Origin: Curvibacter sp.
GTDB taxonomy: Bacteria > Pseudomonadota > Gammaproteobacteria > Burkholderiales > Burkholderiaceae_C
Reading direction: 5' to 3'
DNA length: 7,169 nt
NCBI GenBank assembly: GCA_003500955.1
Contig: DNQP01000296.1
Location: forward strand, 6,360 to 13,528
Positions 1-6,159 of the stretch are shown in pieces. The notes beneath the pieces are model-generated. The model did no database searches. It worked only from the letters and a program-made list of their open reading frames with translations, and was not told the origin of the DNA. The translations under genes were made by a program, and so were the position numbers. The first letter of the stretch is position 1. Each line of letters starts with the position of its first letter.

Positions 1-85
1 AGAAGGGCGGGGGGATGAGTGGGGGAAACGAGGTGCCCCGCAGGGGAAACAGCCTGCCAAACGGCAAGTAGGTGCCAGAGACGAC

Positions 86-1177
86 TTACGTCTCTTTCGA
101 GATCTTGATGCTCGGGAACTTGCTCGAGAAGTCCTTGTTCTTGGCAGCGATGGCCACGGCCACCTGGCGCGCCACGGCCTTGTAGATGCTGGCGACGTCA
201 CCGTCCGGGTCGGCCACCACGGTGGGCTTGCCGTTGTCGGCCTGCAGACGGATCTGCATGTTCAGCGGCAGCGCGCCCAGGTAATGCATGCCGTACTCGG
301 CCGCCATCTTCTTGCCGCCATCGACACCGAAGATGTGCTCGGTGTGGCCGCAGTTGCTGCAGACGTGCACGGCCATGTTCTCGACCAGGCCGAGGATGGG
401 CACGCCCACCTTCTCGAACATCTTGATGCCCTTCTTCGCGTCGATCAGCGCAATGTCCTGCGGCGTGGTCACGATCACGGCACCCGTCATGGGTACACGC
501 TGGCTCAGCGTGAGCTGGATGTCGCCGGTACCCGGGGGCATGTCGACGATCAGGTAGTCCAGGTCCCTCCAGTTGGTCTGGCGCAGCAGCTGTTCCAGCG
601 CCTGGGTGGCCATGGGGCCACGCCAGATCATGGCCTCGTCCTGGGCCACGAGGAAGCCGATCGACATGACCTGCACGCCATAGTTTTCCAGCGGCTCCAT
701 GGTCTGGCCGTCCTCGCTCTCGGGCCGGGCATCGATGCCCATCATCATGGGCTGGCTCGGGCCATAGATGTCGGCATCCAGGATGCCCACGCTGGCGCCT
801 TCGGCCGCCAGGGCCAGGGCCAGGTTGACGGCCGTGGTGCTCTTGCCCACGCCGCCCTTGCCCGAGGCCACGGCCACGATGTTCTTGACCTTGGGCAGCA
901 GCTGCACGCCGCGCTGCACGGCGTGCGCCACGATCTTGCTGTTGATGTTGACCGAGACGTTGTTCACGCCAGCCACGCCCTTGGCCGCGGCGATCAGGGC
1001 CTTGCGAAACGCCGGGATCTGGCTCTTGGCCGGGTAGCCGAGCTCGACGTCGAAGGAGACGTCACCGTCCTGCACGCTGAGGTTCCTGATGGTCTTGCCT
1101 GAGACGAAATCCTTGCCCGTGTTCGGGTCCACCACGGCCTTGAGGGCGTCCATCAAGGCCTGTTCTGTCACTGCCAT
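86..1177 (-). CDS. apbC: Mrp/ApbC-type iron-sulfur cluster carrier ATPase
   Basis: This 363-residue protein is a cytosolic P-loop ATPase of the Mrp/Nbp35 family, which binds a bridging [4Fe-4S] cluster between two subunits and passes it to apo-proteins. Residues 1 to about 85 form the small DUF59/MIP18-like domain. The ATPase domain follows, with the deviant Walker A GKGGVGKS at 106-113, the DADIYGPS segment at 134-141 and the switch motif VDMPPGTGD at 211-219. The cluster-ligand pair CSNC (C273 and C276) is intact, so the protein looks functional. Length is normal for DUF59-containing Mrp proteins. The ATG at 1177 is supported by a good Shine-Dalgarno sequence eight bases upstream. It is divergent from the patatin gene. 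No convincing promoter stands out in the 125-base gap, where only weak 4/6 -10 candidates are present. The 85 bases downstream to the window edge hold only four-base-pair stems, so its terminator is not clear. Identification is near certain; in vivo client proteins cannot be read from sequence. Confidence 0.97.
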   Translation of the reverse strand: MAVTEQALMDALKAVVDPNTGKDFVSGKTIRNLSVQDGDVSFDVELGYPAKSQIPAFRKALIAAAKGVAGVNNVSVNINSKIVAHAVQRGVQLLPKVKNIVAVASGKGGVGKSTTAVNLALALAAEGASVGILDADIYGPSQPMMMGIDARPESEDGQTMEPLENYGVQVMSIGFLVAQDEAMIWRGPMATQALEQLLRQTNWRDLDYLIVDMPPGTGDIQLTLSQRVPMTGAVIVTTPQDIALIDAKKGIKMFEKVGVPILGLVENMAVHVCSNCGHTEHIFGVDGGKKMAAEYGMHYLGALPLNMQIRLQADNGKPTVVADPDGDVASIYKAVARQVAVAIAAKNKDFSSKFPSIKISKET

Positions 1178-1185
1178 TCCGTTTA

Positions 1186-1190
1186 CTCCT
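1186..1190 (-). promoter_or_regulatory. Shine-Dalgarno site of mrp/apbC
   Basis: AGGAG on the minus strand lies eight bases before the ATG at 1177 and fixes that start. It is the clearest ribosome binding site in the window; the three plus-strand genes have nothing comparable. Confidence 0.8.
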
Positions 1191-1298
1191 GAAGTCCGCG
1201 TAGTCTAGCCGCGACGCAATAGACCCGCCGGGACGGGCAATTTGCACGGCCAGGCCACATTCCTGATCCCTGACGCACAACAAGCGCGGGCCTCACCG

Positions 1299-1304
1299 CA
1301 TAAT
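1299..1304 (+). promoter_or_regulatory. Putative -10 box overlapping the patatin gene start
   Basis: CATAAT matches the sigma-70 -10 consensus at five of six positions. A start point about seven bases downstream falls at 1311-1312, on the second in-frame ATG of the patatin gene. No good -35 is seen at the usual spacing. If real, the first ATG (1303) could not be used and the mRNA would be leaderless. Inference only. Confidence 0.35.
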
Positions 1305-2577
1305 GGTCCGCATGATCGATGCCGCTGTCGACAAGAGCCGCCCGAACATCGCTCTGCTGCTGACCGGCGGCGGCGCGCGCGCCGCCTACCAGGTCGGCGT
1401 GCTGCAGGCCCTCAGCGAGTTGCGCCGCCAGCGCCAGCCGGGGCAACAGGCCAGTCCCTTCGGCATCGTCACCGGCACGTCGGCCGGCGCCATCAACGCC
1501 GCCGCCCTGGCCTGCGGGGCCGACGACTTCGACCTCGCTGTCGAGCGCATCGCCTCGGTCTGGTCCAACTTCGAGGCCGGCCAGGTCTACGAGGCCGATT
1601 TGCTGAGCGTGCTGCGCAGCGGCGCACGCTGGATGAGCCTGCTCTCGCTGGGCTGGCTGATCGCGCGCTGGCGCCGCATCAAACCGCGCTCCCTGCTGGA
1701 CAACAGCCCGCTGGAACAGCTGCTGCAGCGCATGGTGCCGCTGGAGCGCCTGCCCCAGCTCATCGCCCAGGGCCATCTGCGGGCCCTGGCCGTCACGGCG
1801 TCAAGCTACAGCTCGGGCCACCACGTGACCTTCTTCGAGGGGGTCGAGGAGCTCCAGCCCTGGATCCGTTCTCAGCGCCTGGCCGTGCGCGACCACATCA
1901 CCCACACGCATCTGCTGGCCTCTTCGGCCATCCCTTTTGTGTTCCCGGCACAGGCCTTGGCCATCAACGACGGCACCGAGTACTTTGGCGACGGTTCCAT
2001 GCGCCAGACCGCGCCCGTGGCCCCGGCCATCCACCTCGGTGCCGACCGCGTGTTGGTCGTCGGTGCGGGCCGCATGAGCGAGCCGCGCGACACTCTCACC
2101 CGCGCCGCCCCCACGACCTATCCCTCCCTGGCGCAGATCGCCGGCCACGCCATGTCCAGCATCTTCCTGGACGCGCTGGCCGTGGACATCGAGCGCATCC
2201 GCCGCATCAACCAGACGCTCAACCTGATCCCGCGCGAGGCGCGCCAGGCCAGCGCACTCAAGCCCGTCGAGCTGCTCGTGATCTCGCCCTCGGAGCGGCT
2301 GGACCAGTTGGCCGCCCAGCATGCCGGCGCCCTGCCGCATGCGGTGCGCGCCCTGCTCAGCGGCCTGGGGGCTTCGCCCAGCCAGGCCGACGTCAAGGGC
2401 GGCGCGCTGACCAGCTACCTGCTCTTCGAGGCGGTCTACACCCGCGAGCTCATGAAGCTGGGTCGCGAAGACACCCTGAAGCAGGAAGACGAGGTCTGCC
2501 GTTTCTTTGACTGGGGCGGCGCATCCGCCACGCCAGCCCGGCCCCAGGTGGAGCGTCGCAGCGTCTTGCGGGCCTGA
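1303..2577 (+). CDS. Patatin-like phospholipase family protein
   Basis: This is a 424-residue serine hydrolase of the patatin family, which cleaves acyl esters of lipids with a Ser-Asp dyad. Near the N-terminus the oxyanion-hole glycines appear as [14 protein letters not shown] (21-34). The nucleophile elbow is GTSAG at 58-62, giving Ser60. The catalytic aspartate is D230 in [11 protein letters not shown], so the usual DG[GA] reads DGS. There is no signal peptide. A basic, tryptophan-rich stretch around 109-129 could touch the membrane. The roughly 170 residues after the dyad are longer than the minimal patatin fold and I cannot assign them. The start is uncertain: ATG 1303 is the outermost, while ATG 1312 fits a leaderless start from the -10-like box at 1299-1304, and neither has a Shine-Dalgarno sequence. 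The gene lies 67 bases ahead of metG on the same strand. The family is sure; substrate and role are unknown, with membrane phospholipid turnover a guess. Confidence 0.92.
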   Translation: MVRMIDAAVDKSRPNIALLLTGGGARAAYQVGVLQALSELRRQRQPGQQASPFGIVTGTSAGAINAAALACGADDFDLAVERIASVWSNFEAGQVYEADLLSVLRSGARWMSLLSLGWLIARWRRIKPRSLLDNSPLEQLLQRMVPLERLPQLIAQGHLRALAVTASSYSSGHHVTFFEGVEELQPWIRSQRLAVRDHITHTHLLASSAIPFVFPAQALAINDGTEYFGDGSMRQTAPVAPAIHLGADRVLVVGAGRMSEPRDTLTRAAPTTYPSLAQIAGHAMSSIFLDALAVDIERIRRINQTLNLIPREARQASALKPVELLVISPSERLDQLAAQHAGALPHAVRALLSGLGASPSQADVKGGALTSYLLFEAVYTRELMKLGREDTLKQEDEVCRFFDWGGASATPARPQVERRSVLRA

Positions 2578-2610
2578 GGCTCGCGCACCGGCACCGGGTG
2601 GCCGGGCGAC

Positions 2611-2616
2611 TAAAAT
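2611..2616 (+). promoter_or_regulatory. Putative -10 box of metG
   Basis: TAAAAT lies 28 bases before the metG ATG and predicts a start near 2623 with a leader of about 22 bases. The box sits in the middle of a small dyad, GGCGA (2605-2609) and TCGCC (2616-2620). The -35 region is poor (CCGGCA at 17-base spacing, three of six). It suggests metG has its own promoter besides any read-through from the patatin gene. Confidence 0.5.
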
Positions 2617-2644
2617 CGCCGGTTCCCTCCGAAAGACCCGGCCC

Positions 2645-4708
2645 ATGACCCGCAAGCTCTTCGTCACCACCGCCCTGCCCTACGCCAACGGCAACTTCCA
2701 CATCGGCCACATCATGGAGTACATCCAGGCCGACATCTGGGTGCGGTTCCAGCGCATGCAGGGCCACGAGGTCAACTTCGTCGGCGCCGATGACACCCAC
2801 GGCGCGCCCATCATGATCGCCGCCGAAAAGGCGGGCAAGACGCCGCAGGCTTTCGTGGCCGACATTGCCGCGGGCCGCAAGCCCTATCTGGACGGCTTTC
2901 ACATCGCCTTCGACAACTGGAGCTCGACTGACAGCCCGGAGAACCATGCGCTGGCCCAGCAGATCTACCTGGACCTGAAGGCCAATGGCCTGATCTCCAG
3001 CGAGGTGGTCGAGCAGTTCTTCGACCCCGAGAAGGGCATGTTCCTGCCCGATCGCTACATCAAGGGCGAATGCCCCAAGTGCCACGCCAAGGACCAGTAC
3101 GGCGACAACTGCGAGGTCTGCGGCTCGGTCTACGCACCCACCGATCTCATCAACCCGTATTCCGCGCTCTCCGGCGCCAAGCCGGTGCTCAAGAGCTCCG
3201 AGCACTTCTTCTTCAAGCTCTCCGACCCGCGCTGCGTCGCCTTCCTCGAAGACTGGACGCAGGACGGCCGCCTGCAGCCCGAGGTGGCCAACAAGGTGCG
3301 CGAATGGTTCACCGTGCGCACCAACCCCGACGGCACGCAAAGCGAAGGCCTGGGCGACTGGGACATCTCGCGCGACGCGCCCTACTTCGGCATCGAGATT
3401 CCGGGCGCGCCCGGCAAGTACTTCTATGTCTGGCTGGACGCGCCCGTGGGCTACCTGGCCTCGCTCAAGAACCTGCTCGACCGGCGCGGCCAGGACTACG
3501 AGGCCTACATCGCCGACCCCAAGCTGGAGCAGATCCACTTCATCGGCAAGGACATCGTGACCTTCCACACCCTGTTCTGGCCCGCCATGCTCAAGTTCAG
3601 CGGCCGCAAGACGCCGGACCGCGTCTTCGTGCACGGCTTCCTCACCGTGAACAACGGCGAGAAGATGAGCAAGAGCCGCGGCACCGGCCTGGACCCGCTC
3701 AAATACCTCTCGCTGGGCATGAACCCCGAGTGGCTGCGCTACTACCTGGCGGCCAAGCTCAGCGGCCGCAACGAGGACATCGACTTCAACGCCGAAGACT
3801 TCCTGGCCCGCGTCAACAGCGACCTGATCGGCAAGTACGTGAACATCGCCTCGCGCGCGGCGGGCTTCATCGCCAAGCGCTTCGGCGGCAAGCTCGGCGA
3901 CTACTCGGGCGATGGCGACGCCCTGCTGGAACACCTGCGTGATGGCGCCGCCGGCCTGGCCGAGCTCTACAACGAACGCGACTACGGCAAGGCCCTGCGC
4001 GAGGTCATGCTGCTGGCCGACCGCATCAACGGCTATGTGGACCAGAACAAGCCCTGGGAGCTGGCCAAGCAGGAGGGCATGGACGGCCGCCTGCACGACG
4101 TCTGCACCGTCTGCATCGAGGCCTTCCGCCTGCTCACGCTCTACCTCAAGCCCGTGCTGCCCGCGCTGGCTGCGCAGGTGGAAGACTTCCTCAAGATCCA
4201 GCCCCTGCAGTGGACCGACGCGACGCGCGAACTCGGCGCCGGCCACGCCATCGGCGAGTACAAGCACCTGATGCAGCGTGTAGACATGAAGCAGCTCGAA
4301 GCCCTGTTCGAGCCCCCGGCCGCACCCGAGCCAGAAAAGCTGCTGCCCGGCGGCGAGGAGATCGCGCCCGTCATCACGATTGACGACTTCGCCAAGATCG
4401 ACCTGCGCATCGCAAAGATCGTCCACTGCGAAGCGGTCGAAGGCTCGACCAAGCTGCTGCGCCTGACGCTGGACGTGGGCGAAGGCAAGACCCGCAACGT
4501 CTTCAGCGGCATCGCGTCAGCCTACAAACCCGAAGACCTGGTCGGCAAGCTCACCGTGATGGTGGCCAACCTGGCCCCGCGCAAGATGAAGTTCGGTGTA
4601 TCGGAAGGCATGGTGCTCGCCGCCAGCCACGCCGACGAGAAGGCCGAGCCCGGCATCTACGTGCTCAACCCCTGGCCGGGCGCGCAGCCGGGCATGCGGG
4701 TGCGTTGA
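2645..4708 (+). CDS. metG: Methionyl-tRNA synthetase
   Basis: This enzyme charges tRNA-Met with methionine using ATP, so it supplies both initiation and elongation in the cytosol. The 687-residue protein is a full class I synthetase, close in length to the E. coli enzyme. The HIGH motif is at 19-22 and KMSKS at 340-344. The zinc knuckle in the connective peptide has all four cysteines (C143, C146, C156, C159). A helical anticodon-binding region follows, then a Pro/Glu-rich linker around 555-575. The C-terminal tRNA-binding OB-fold (EMAPII/Trbp111-like, about 577-687) starts [17 protein letters not shown] and promotes dimerisation in this family. The start at 2645 gives the conserved N-terminus [16 protein letters not shown]. 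The frame stays open upstream into the patatin gene, but that extension is not family-like. No strong Shine-Dalgarno sequence is visible. The gene runs toward the cyclase gene and is separated from it by an inverted repeat. Confidence 0.99.
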   Translation: MTRKLFVTTALPYANGNFHIGHIMEYIQADIWVRFQRMQGHEVNFVGADDTHGAPIMIAAEKAGKTPQAFVADIAAGRKPYLDGFHIAFDNWSSTDSPENHALAQQIYLDLKANGLISSEVVEQFFDPEKGMFLPDRYIKGECPKCHAKDQYGDNCEVCGSVYAPTDLINPYSALSGAKPVLKSSEHFFFKLSDPRCVAFLEDWTQDGRLQPEVANKVREWFTVRTNPDGTQSEGLGDWDISRDAPYFGIEIPGAPGKYFYVWLDAPVGYLASLKNLLDRRGQDYEAYIADPKLEQIHFIGKDIVTFHTLFWPAMLKFSGRKTPDRVFVHGFLTVNNGEKMSKSRGTGLDPLKYLSLGMNPEWLRYYLAAKLSGRNEDIDFNAEDFLARVNSDLIGKYVNIASRAAGFIAKRFGGKLGDYSGDGDALLEHLRDGAAGLAELYNERDYGKALREVMLLADRINGYVDQNKPWELAKQEGMDGRLHDVCTVCIEAFRLLTLYLKPVLPALAAQVEDFLKIQPLQWTDATRELGAGHAIGEYKHLMQRVDMKQLEALFEPPAAPEPEKLLPGGEEIAPVITIDDFAKIDLRIAKIVHCEAVEGSTKLLRLTLDVGEGKTRNVFSGIASAYKPEDLVGKLTVMVANLAPRKMKFGVSEGMVLAASHADEKAEPGIYVLNPWPGAQPGMRVR

Positions 4709-4720
4709 GAACTACCCTCG

Positions 4721-4780
4721 CCCGTTCGGCCTGAGCCTGTCGACGGCCCACAGCGTTTCGACAAGCTCAACGCGAACGGG
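4721..4780. repeat. REP-like inverted repeat between convergent genes, probable bidirectional terminator
   Basis: Two 23-base arms (4721-4743 and 4758-4780) form an imperfect dyad with about four mismatches and a 14-base loop. The left arm begins CCCGTTCGGCCTGAGCCTGT and the right arm ends AAGCTCAACGCGAACGGG. It fills the gap between the metG stop and the cyclase stop. The core (GTTCG, TGAGC, TGTCGA) is one I recognise from memory as a dispersed repeat in many proteobacterial genomes, especially Comamonadaceae. There is no T-run on either side, so this is not a textbook intrinsic terminator. A 3'-end stabilising or Rho-assisting role is inferred. Confidence 0.75.
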
Positions 4781-4782
4781 GG

Positions 4783-5925
4783 TTACGCCGGGCAGGGCGC
4801 CACCACATAGTGCGCTCGCCCGCTGCTCTTGACCCGGTACAGCGCCTCATCCGCACAGCGCACCAGGCTCTCGGGCACCAGGTCCTGGCTGGCCACGACG
4901 GTGGCCACGCCGATGCTGACCGTCAGATGTTCAGCCACGGGCGAGTCGGCGTGCGTGATGCGCGCCTTGGCCACCTCGTCCATGCAGCGCTGGGCCACGG
5001 TCATGGCCACGTCGCCATCGGCGCCGGGCAGCAGCAGGGCGAACTCCTCGCCACCGTAGCGGGCCACCAGTTCGCCGGTACGCTGGGCGCAGTCGTAGAG
5101 GATGCCGGCCACCTGGCGCAGGCAGGCGTCGCCGGCCAGGTGACCGTACTGGTCGTTGTAGCGCTTGAAGTGGTCGATGTCGAGCAGCAGCAAGGAAATG
5201 GGCAGGCCGCTGCGCATGCTGCGCTGCCACTCGCTGTAGAGATGCTGGTCGAACTGGCGGCGGTTGGCCAGGCCCGTCAGGCCGTCGGTGGCCGAGAGCA
5301 GCTCCAGCTGCTGGTTGCTGCGCTCCAGCGCCATGCTCTTCTGCACGAGTTCGGTCACGTCCAGCCGCGCCATCACCAGGCAACCCGAAGGCGTGCTGAT
5401 CTCGTAGAGGTGCATCCAGCGGCCGTCGCTGCGCGGACGCAGCAGGGGGCGCTGGAGCTTGCCGCGCCCGGCCAGGCGCTCGCGCAGCCAGTCCTCCTCG
5501 CGGCCCAGGGCTTCGGGGATGGCGCCACGCTCGAGGGTGCGGCGCAGGATGGATTCGAACGTCTGGCCGATCAGCTCGCCACCGTAGCGGTAGGGGGCCA
5601 GCTCGGTCGCCTGCTTGTTGAAGAGCTGCAGGCGGTCGTGCTGGTCGTAGATGGCCACGCCCAGAGGCAGCGCGTCGATGGACTCGCGCAGGCATTCCTG
5701 CGCGATCTCAAGTTCCTGGCGCTCGTATTCGGCGGCCAGCAGCTGCCGCACCACAGCCCGGCCCAGCAGCAGCAGACCCAGCACGAGCGGCAGCCCCAGG
5801 ACCAGCACCCAGGCCGTCGCGGCACCTGCCGGCACCAACGCCACCGCCAGGCTGACCAGACCGATCGCGAGCAGCAACACCGCCAGCCCCAGCGCCGTCA
5901 GCCGGCGGAAGCCCGCCATGCCCAT
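4783..5925 (-). CDS. Membrane-anchored PAS-GGDEF diguanylate cyclase
   Basis: This 380-residue protein should make cyclic di-GMP from two GTP at the inner membrane. Two hydrophobic helices (about 9-31 and 36-59) are followed by a short coiled segment, a PAS-like sensor domain (about 79-195, with ALPLGVAIYDQHDRLQLFN), a helical linker (about 192-212) and the GGDEF domain (about 212-375). The active site is complete: entry motif DGLTGLANRR (214-223), metal-binding D249, substrate-contacting N257 and D266, and GGEEF at 291-295. The inhibitory I-site, normally RxxD, reads RTGE (282-285). There is little between the helices, so sensing is probably cytoplasmic via PAS, ligand unknown. The ATG at 5925 has no Shine-Dalgarno sequence. 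An in-frame TTG at 5946 does, and would add seven residues. The frame stays open far upstream, antisense to the SulP gene, but the protein start belongs here. It converges on metG and diverges from SulP. Confidence 0.95.
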   Translation of the reverse strand: MGMAGFRRLTALGLAVLLLAIGLVSLAVALVPAGAATAWVLVLGLPLVLGLLLLGRAVVRQLLAAEYERQELEIAQECLRESIDALPLGVAIYDQHDRLQLFNKQATELAPYRYGGELIGQTFESILRRTLERGAIPEALGREEDWLRERLAGRGKLQRPLLRPRSDGRWMHLYEISTPSGCLVMARLDVTELVQKSMALERSNQQLELLSATDGLTGLANRRQFDQHLYSEWQRSMRSGLPISLLLLDIDHFKRYNDQYGHLAGDACLRQVAGILYDCAQRTGELVARYGGEEFALLLPGADGDVAMTVAQRCMDEVAKARITHADSPVAEHLTVSIGVATVVASQDLVPESLVRCADEALYRVKSSGRAHYVVAPCPA

Positions 5926-5951
5926 GAAATCAGCCAGATGCTTCAAGACGT

Positions 5952-5956
5952 TCCTT
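5952..5956 (-). promoter_or_regulatory. Possible Shine-Dalgarno site supporting an alternative TTG start of the cyclase
   Basis: AAGGA on the minus strand lies five bases before an in-frame TTG (start at 5946). The resulting N-terminus would be MKHLADFMGMAGF. The ATG codons at 5925 and 5919 have no such site, so the true start may be the TTG. Confidence 0.4.
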
Positions 5957-5980
5957 GGTTGAAGCAGCAACAGCCCCTGA

Positions 5981-6029
5981 AAAGCGCTTGGGGCACACCG
6001 GATGCCTCCCCCGGTGTGCCCCTCGCTTT
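5981..6029 (-). terminator. Terminator-like hairpin in the cyclase leader
   Basis: A perfect 12-base-pair stem, GGGGCACACCGG (5990-6001) with CCGGTGTGCCCC (6011-6022), closes a nine-base loop. Outer arms AAAGCG (5981-5986) and CGCTTT (6024-6029) add six more pairs after a small internal loop. On the minus strand the stem is followed by CGCTTTTC, and on the plus strand by CGCTTTCTT, so it resembles an intrinsic terminator in both directions. Yet it lies between divergent genes, upstream of the cyclase, where no annotated transcript should end. It could be an attenuator in the cyclase leader, the end of a small RNA, or an insulator. The structure is plain; the role is inferred. Confidence 0.6.
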
Positions 6030-6060
6030 CTTCCTGACGCTGTGACAGCAGCAGGAAGGA
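6028..6060. repeat. Nested 33-base palindrome
   Basis: The segment is symmetric about 6044. The inner arms form the perfect odd palindrome GCTGTGACAGC (6039-6049). The outer arms CTTCCTG (6030-6036) and CAGGAAG (6052-6058) continue it, with two mismatched positions between and one G-T pair further out. In total 13 of 16 opposing positions are Watson-Crick pairs. It abuts the terminator-like hairpin and covers the predicted cyclase transcription start. It may be an operator or an RNA hairpin. Confidence 0.6.
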
Positions 6061-6088
6061 CTTTAGGCAGGCCGGGCCGTGCTGCCTA
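6060..6088 (-). promoter_or_regulatory. Putative cyclase promoter
   Basis: On the minus strand, TAGGCA (plus 6083-6088, four of six to TTGACA) and TAAAGT (plus 6060-6065, four of six to TATAAT) are separated by exactly 17 bases. Initiation would fall near 6053, giving a leader of roughly 105-130 bases that contains the terminator-like hairpin. The hexamers are weak and this is inference. Confidence 0.35.
6064..6088. repeat. 25-base palindrome within the putative cyclase promoter
   Basis: TAGGCAG (6064-6070) and CTGCCTA (6082-6088) are perfect inverted copies centred on 6076. The centre CGGGCCG (6073-6079) adds three more pairs, so 10 of 12 opposing positions pair. The arms coincide with the proposed -35 and the edge of the proposed -10 of the cyclase promoter. 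A regulator bound here would block it. Confidence 0.5.
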
Positions 6089-6111
6089 TCCCCCAAAAGG
6101 GTCATAGGGCA
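6083..6111. promoter_or_regulatory. Operator-like dyad upstream of the SulP gene
   Basis: CCTAT (6085-6089) and ATAGG (6104-6108) are symmetric about 6096.5, with an inner CCC-AAAA-GGG (6092-6101) on the same axis. Flanking TGC (6083-6085) and GCA (6109-6111) extend the symmetry with a one-base offset. The centre is about 63.5 bases upstream of the start predicted for SulP, where class I activators often bind. The bound protein is unknown. Confidence 0.45.
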
Positions 6112-6147
6112 ACAGTCTGCATACCGCCAGATGAAAAATCCGAGGTC

Positions 6148-6153
6148 TAAACT
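6148..6153 (+). promoter_or_regulatory. Putative -10 box placing the SulP mRNA start at its ATG
   Basis: TAAACT matches the -10 consensus at four of six positions and ends six bases before the A of the ATG at 6160, so transcription would begin at or next to the start codon. No -35 match exists at 16-18 base spacing, which would fit an activator-dependent promoter. Inference only. Confidence 0.35.
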
Positions 6154-6159
6154 GCCCCC

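Noticed and set aside
22..70. Short stems and a repeated GGGGAAAC near the left edge as a terminator for mrp
   Set aside because: The stems are only about four base pairs and have no T-run; too weak to call.
1202..1246. A minus-strand promoter for mrp (TAGACT or TCTATT as -10)
   Set aside because: Both are four of six at best and have no credible -35 at normal spacing.
1242..2510. A 422-codon open frame on the plus strand overlapping the patatin gene in another frame
   Set aside because: The product is arginine-, proline- and alanine-rich without motifs, typical of an off-frame reading of high-GC coding DNA; the patatin frame has the full catalytic set.
2507..2644. N-terminal extension of MetG by 46 residues into the end of the patatin gene
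   Set aside because: The conserved MetG N-terminus begins at 2645, and the extension overlaps patatin codons and the likely metG promoter.
2450..4426. A 658-codon open frame antisense to metG
   Set aside because: It is valine-, glycine- and histidine-rich low-complexity protein with no recognisable domain, and it mirrors the GC-biased third positions of metG, whose own frame is unmistakable.
4810..6045. A 411-codon open frame on the plus strand antisense to the cyclase
   Set aside because: Its composition is a histidine-, glutamine- and alanine-rich mirror of the cyclase gene, with no domain and no start signals.
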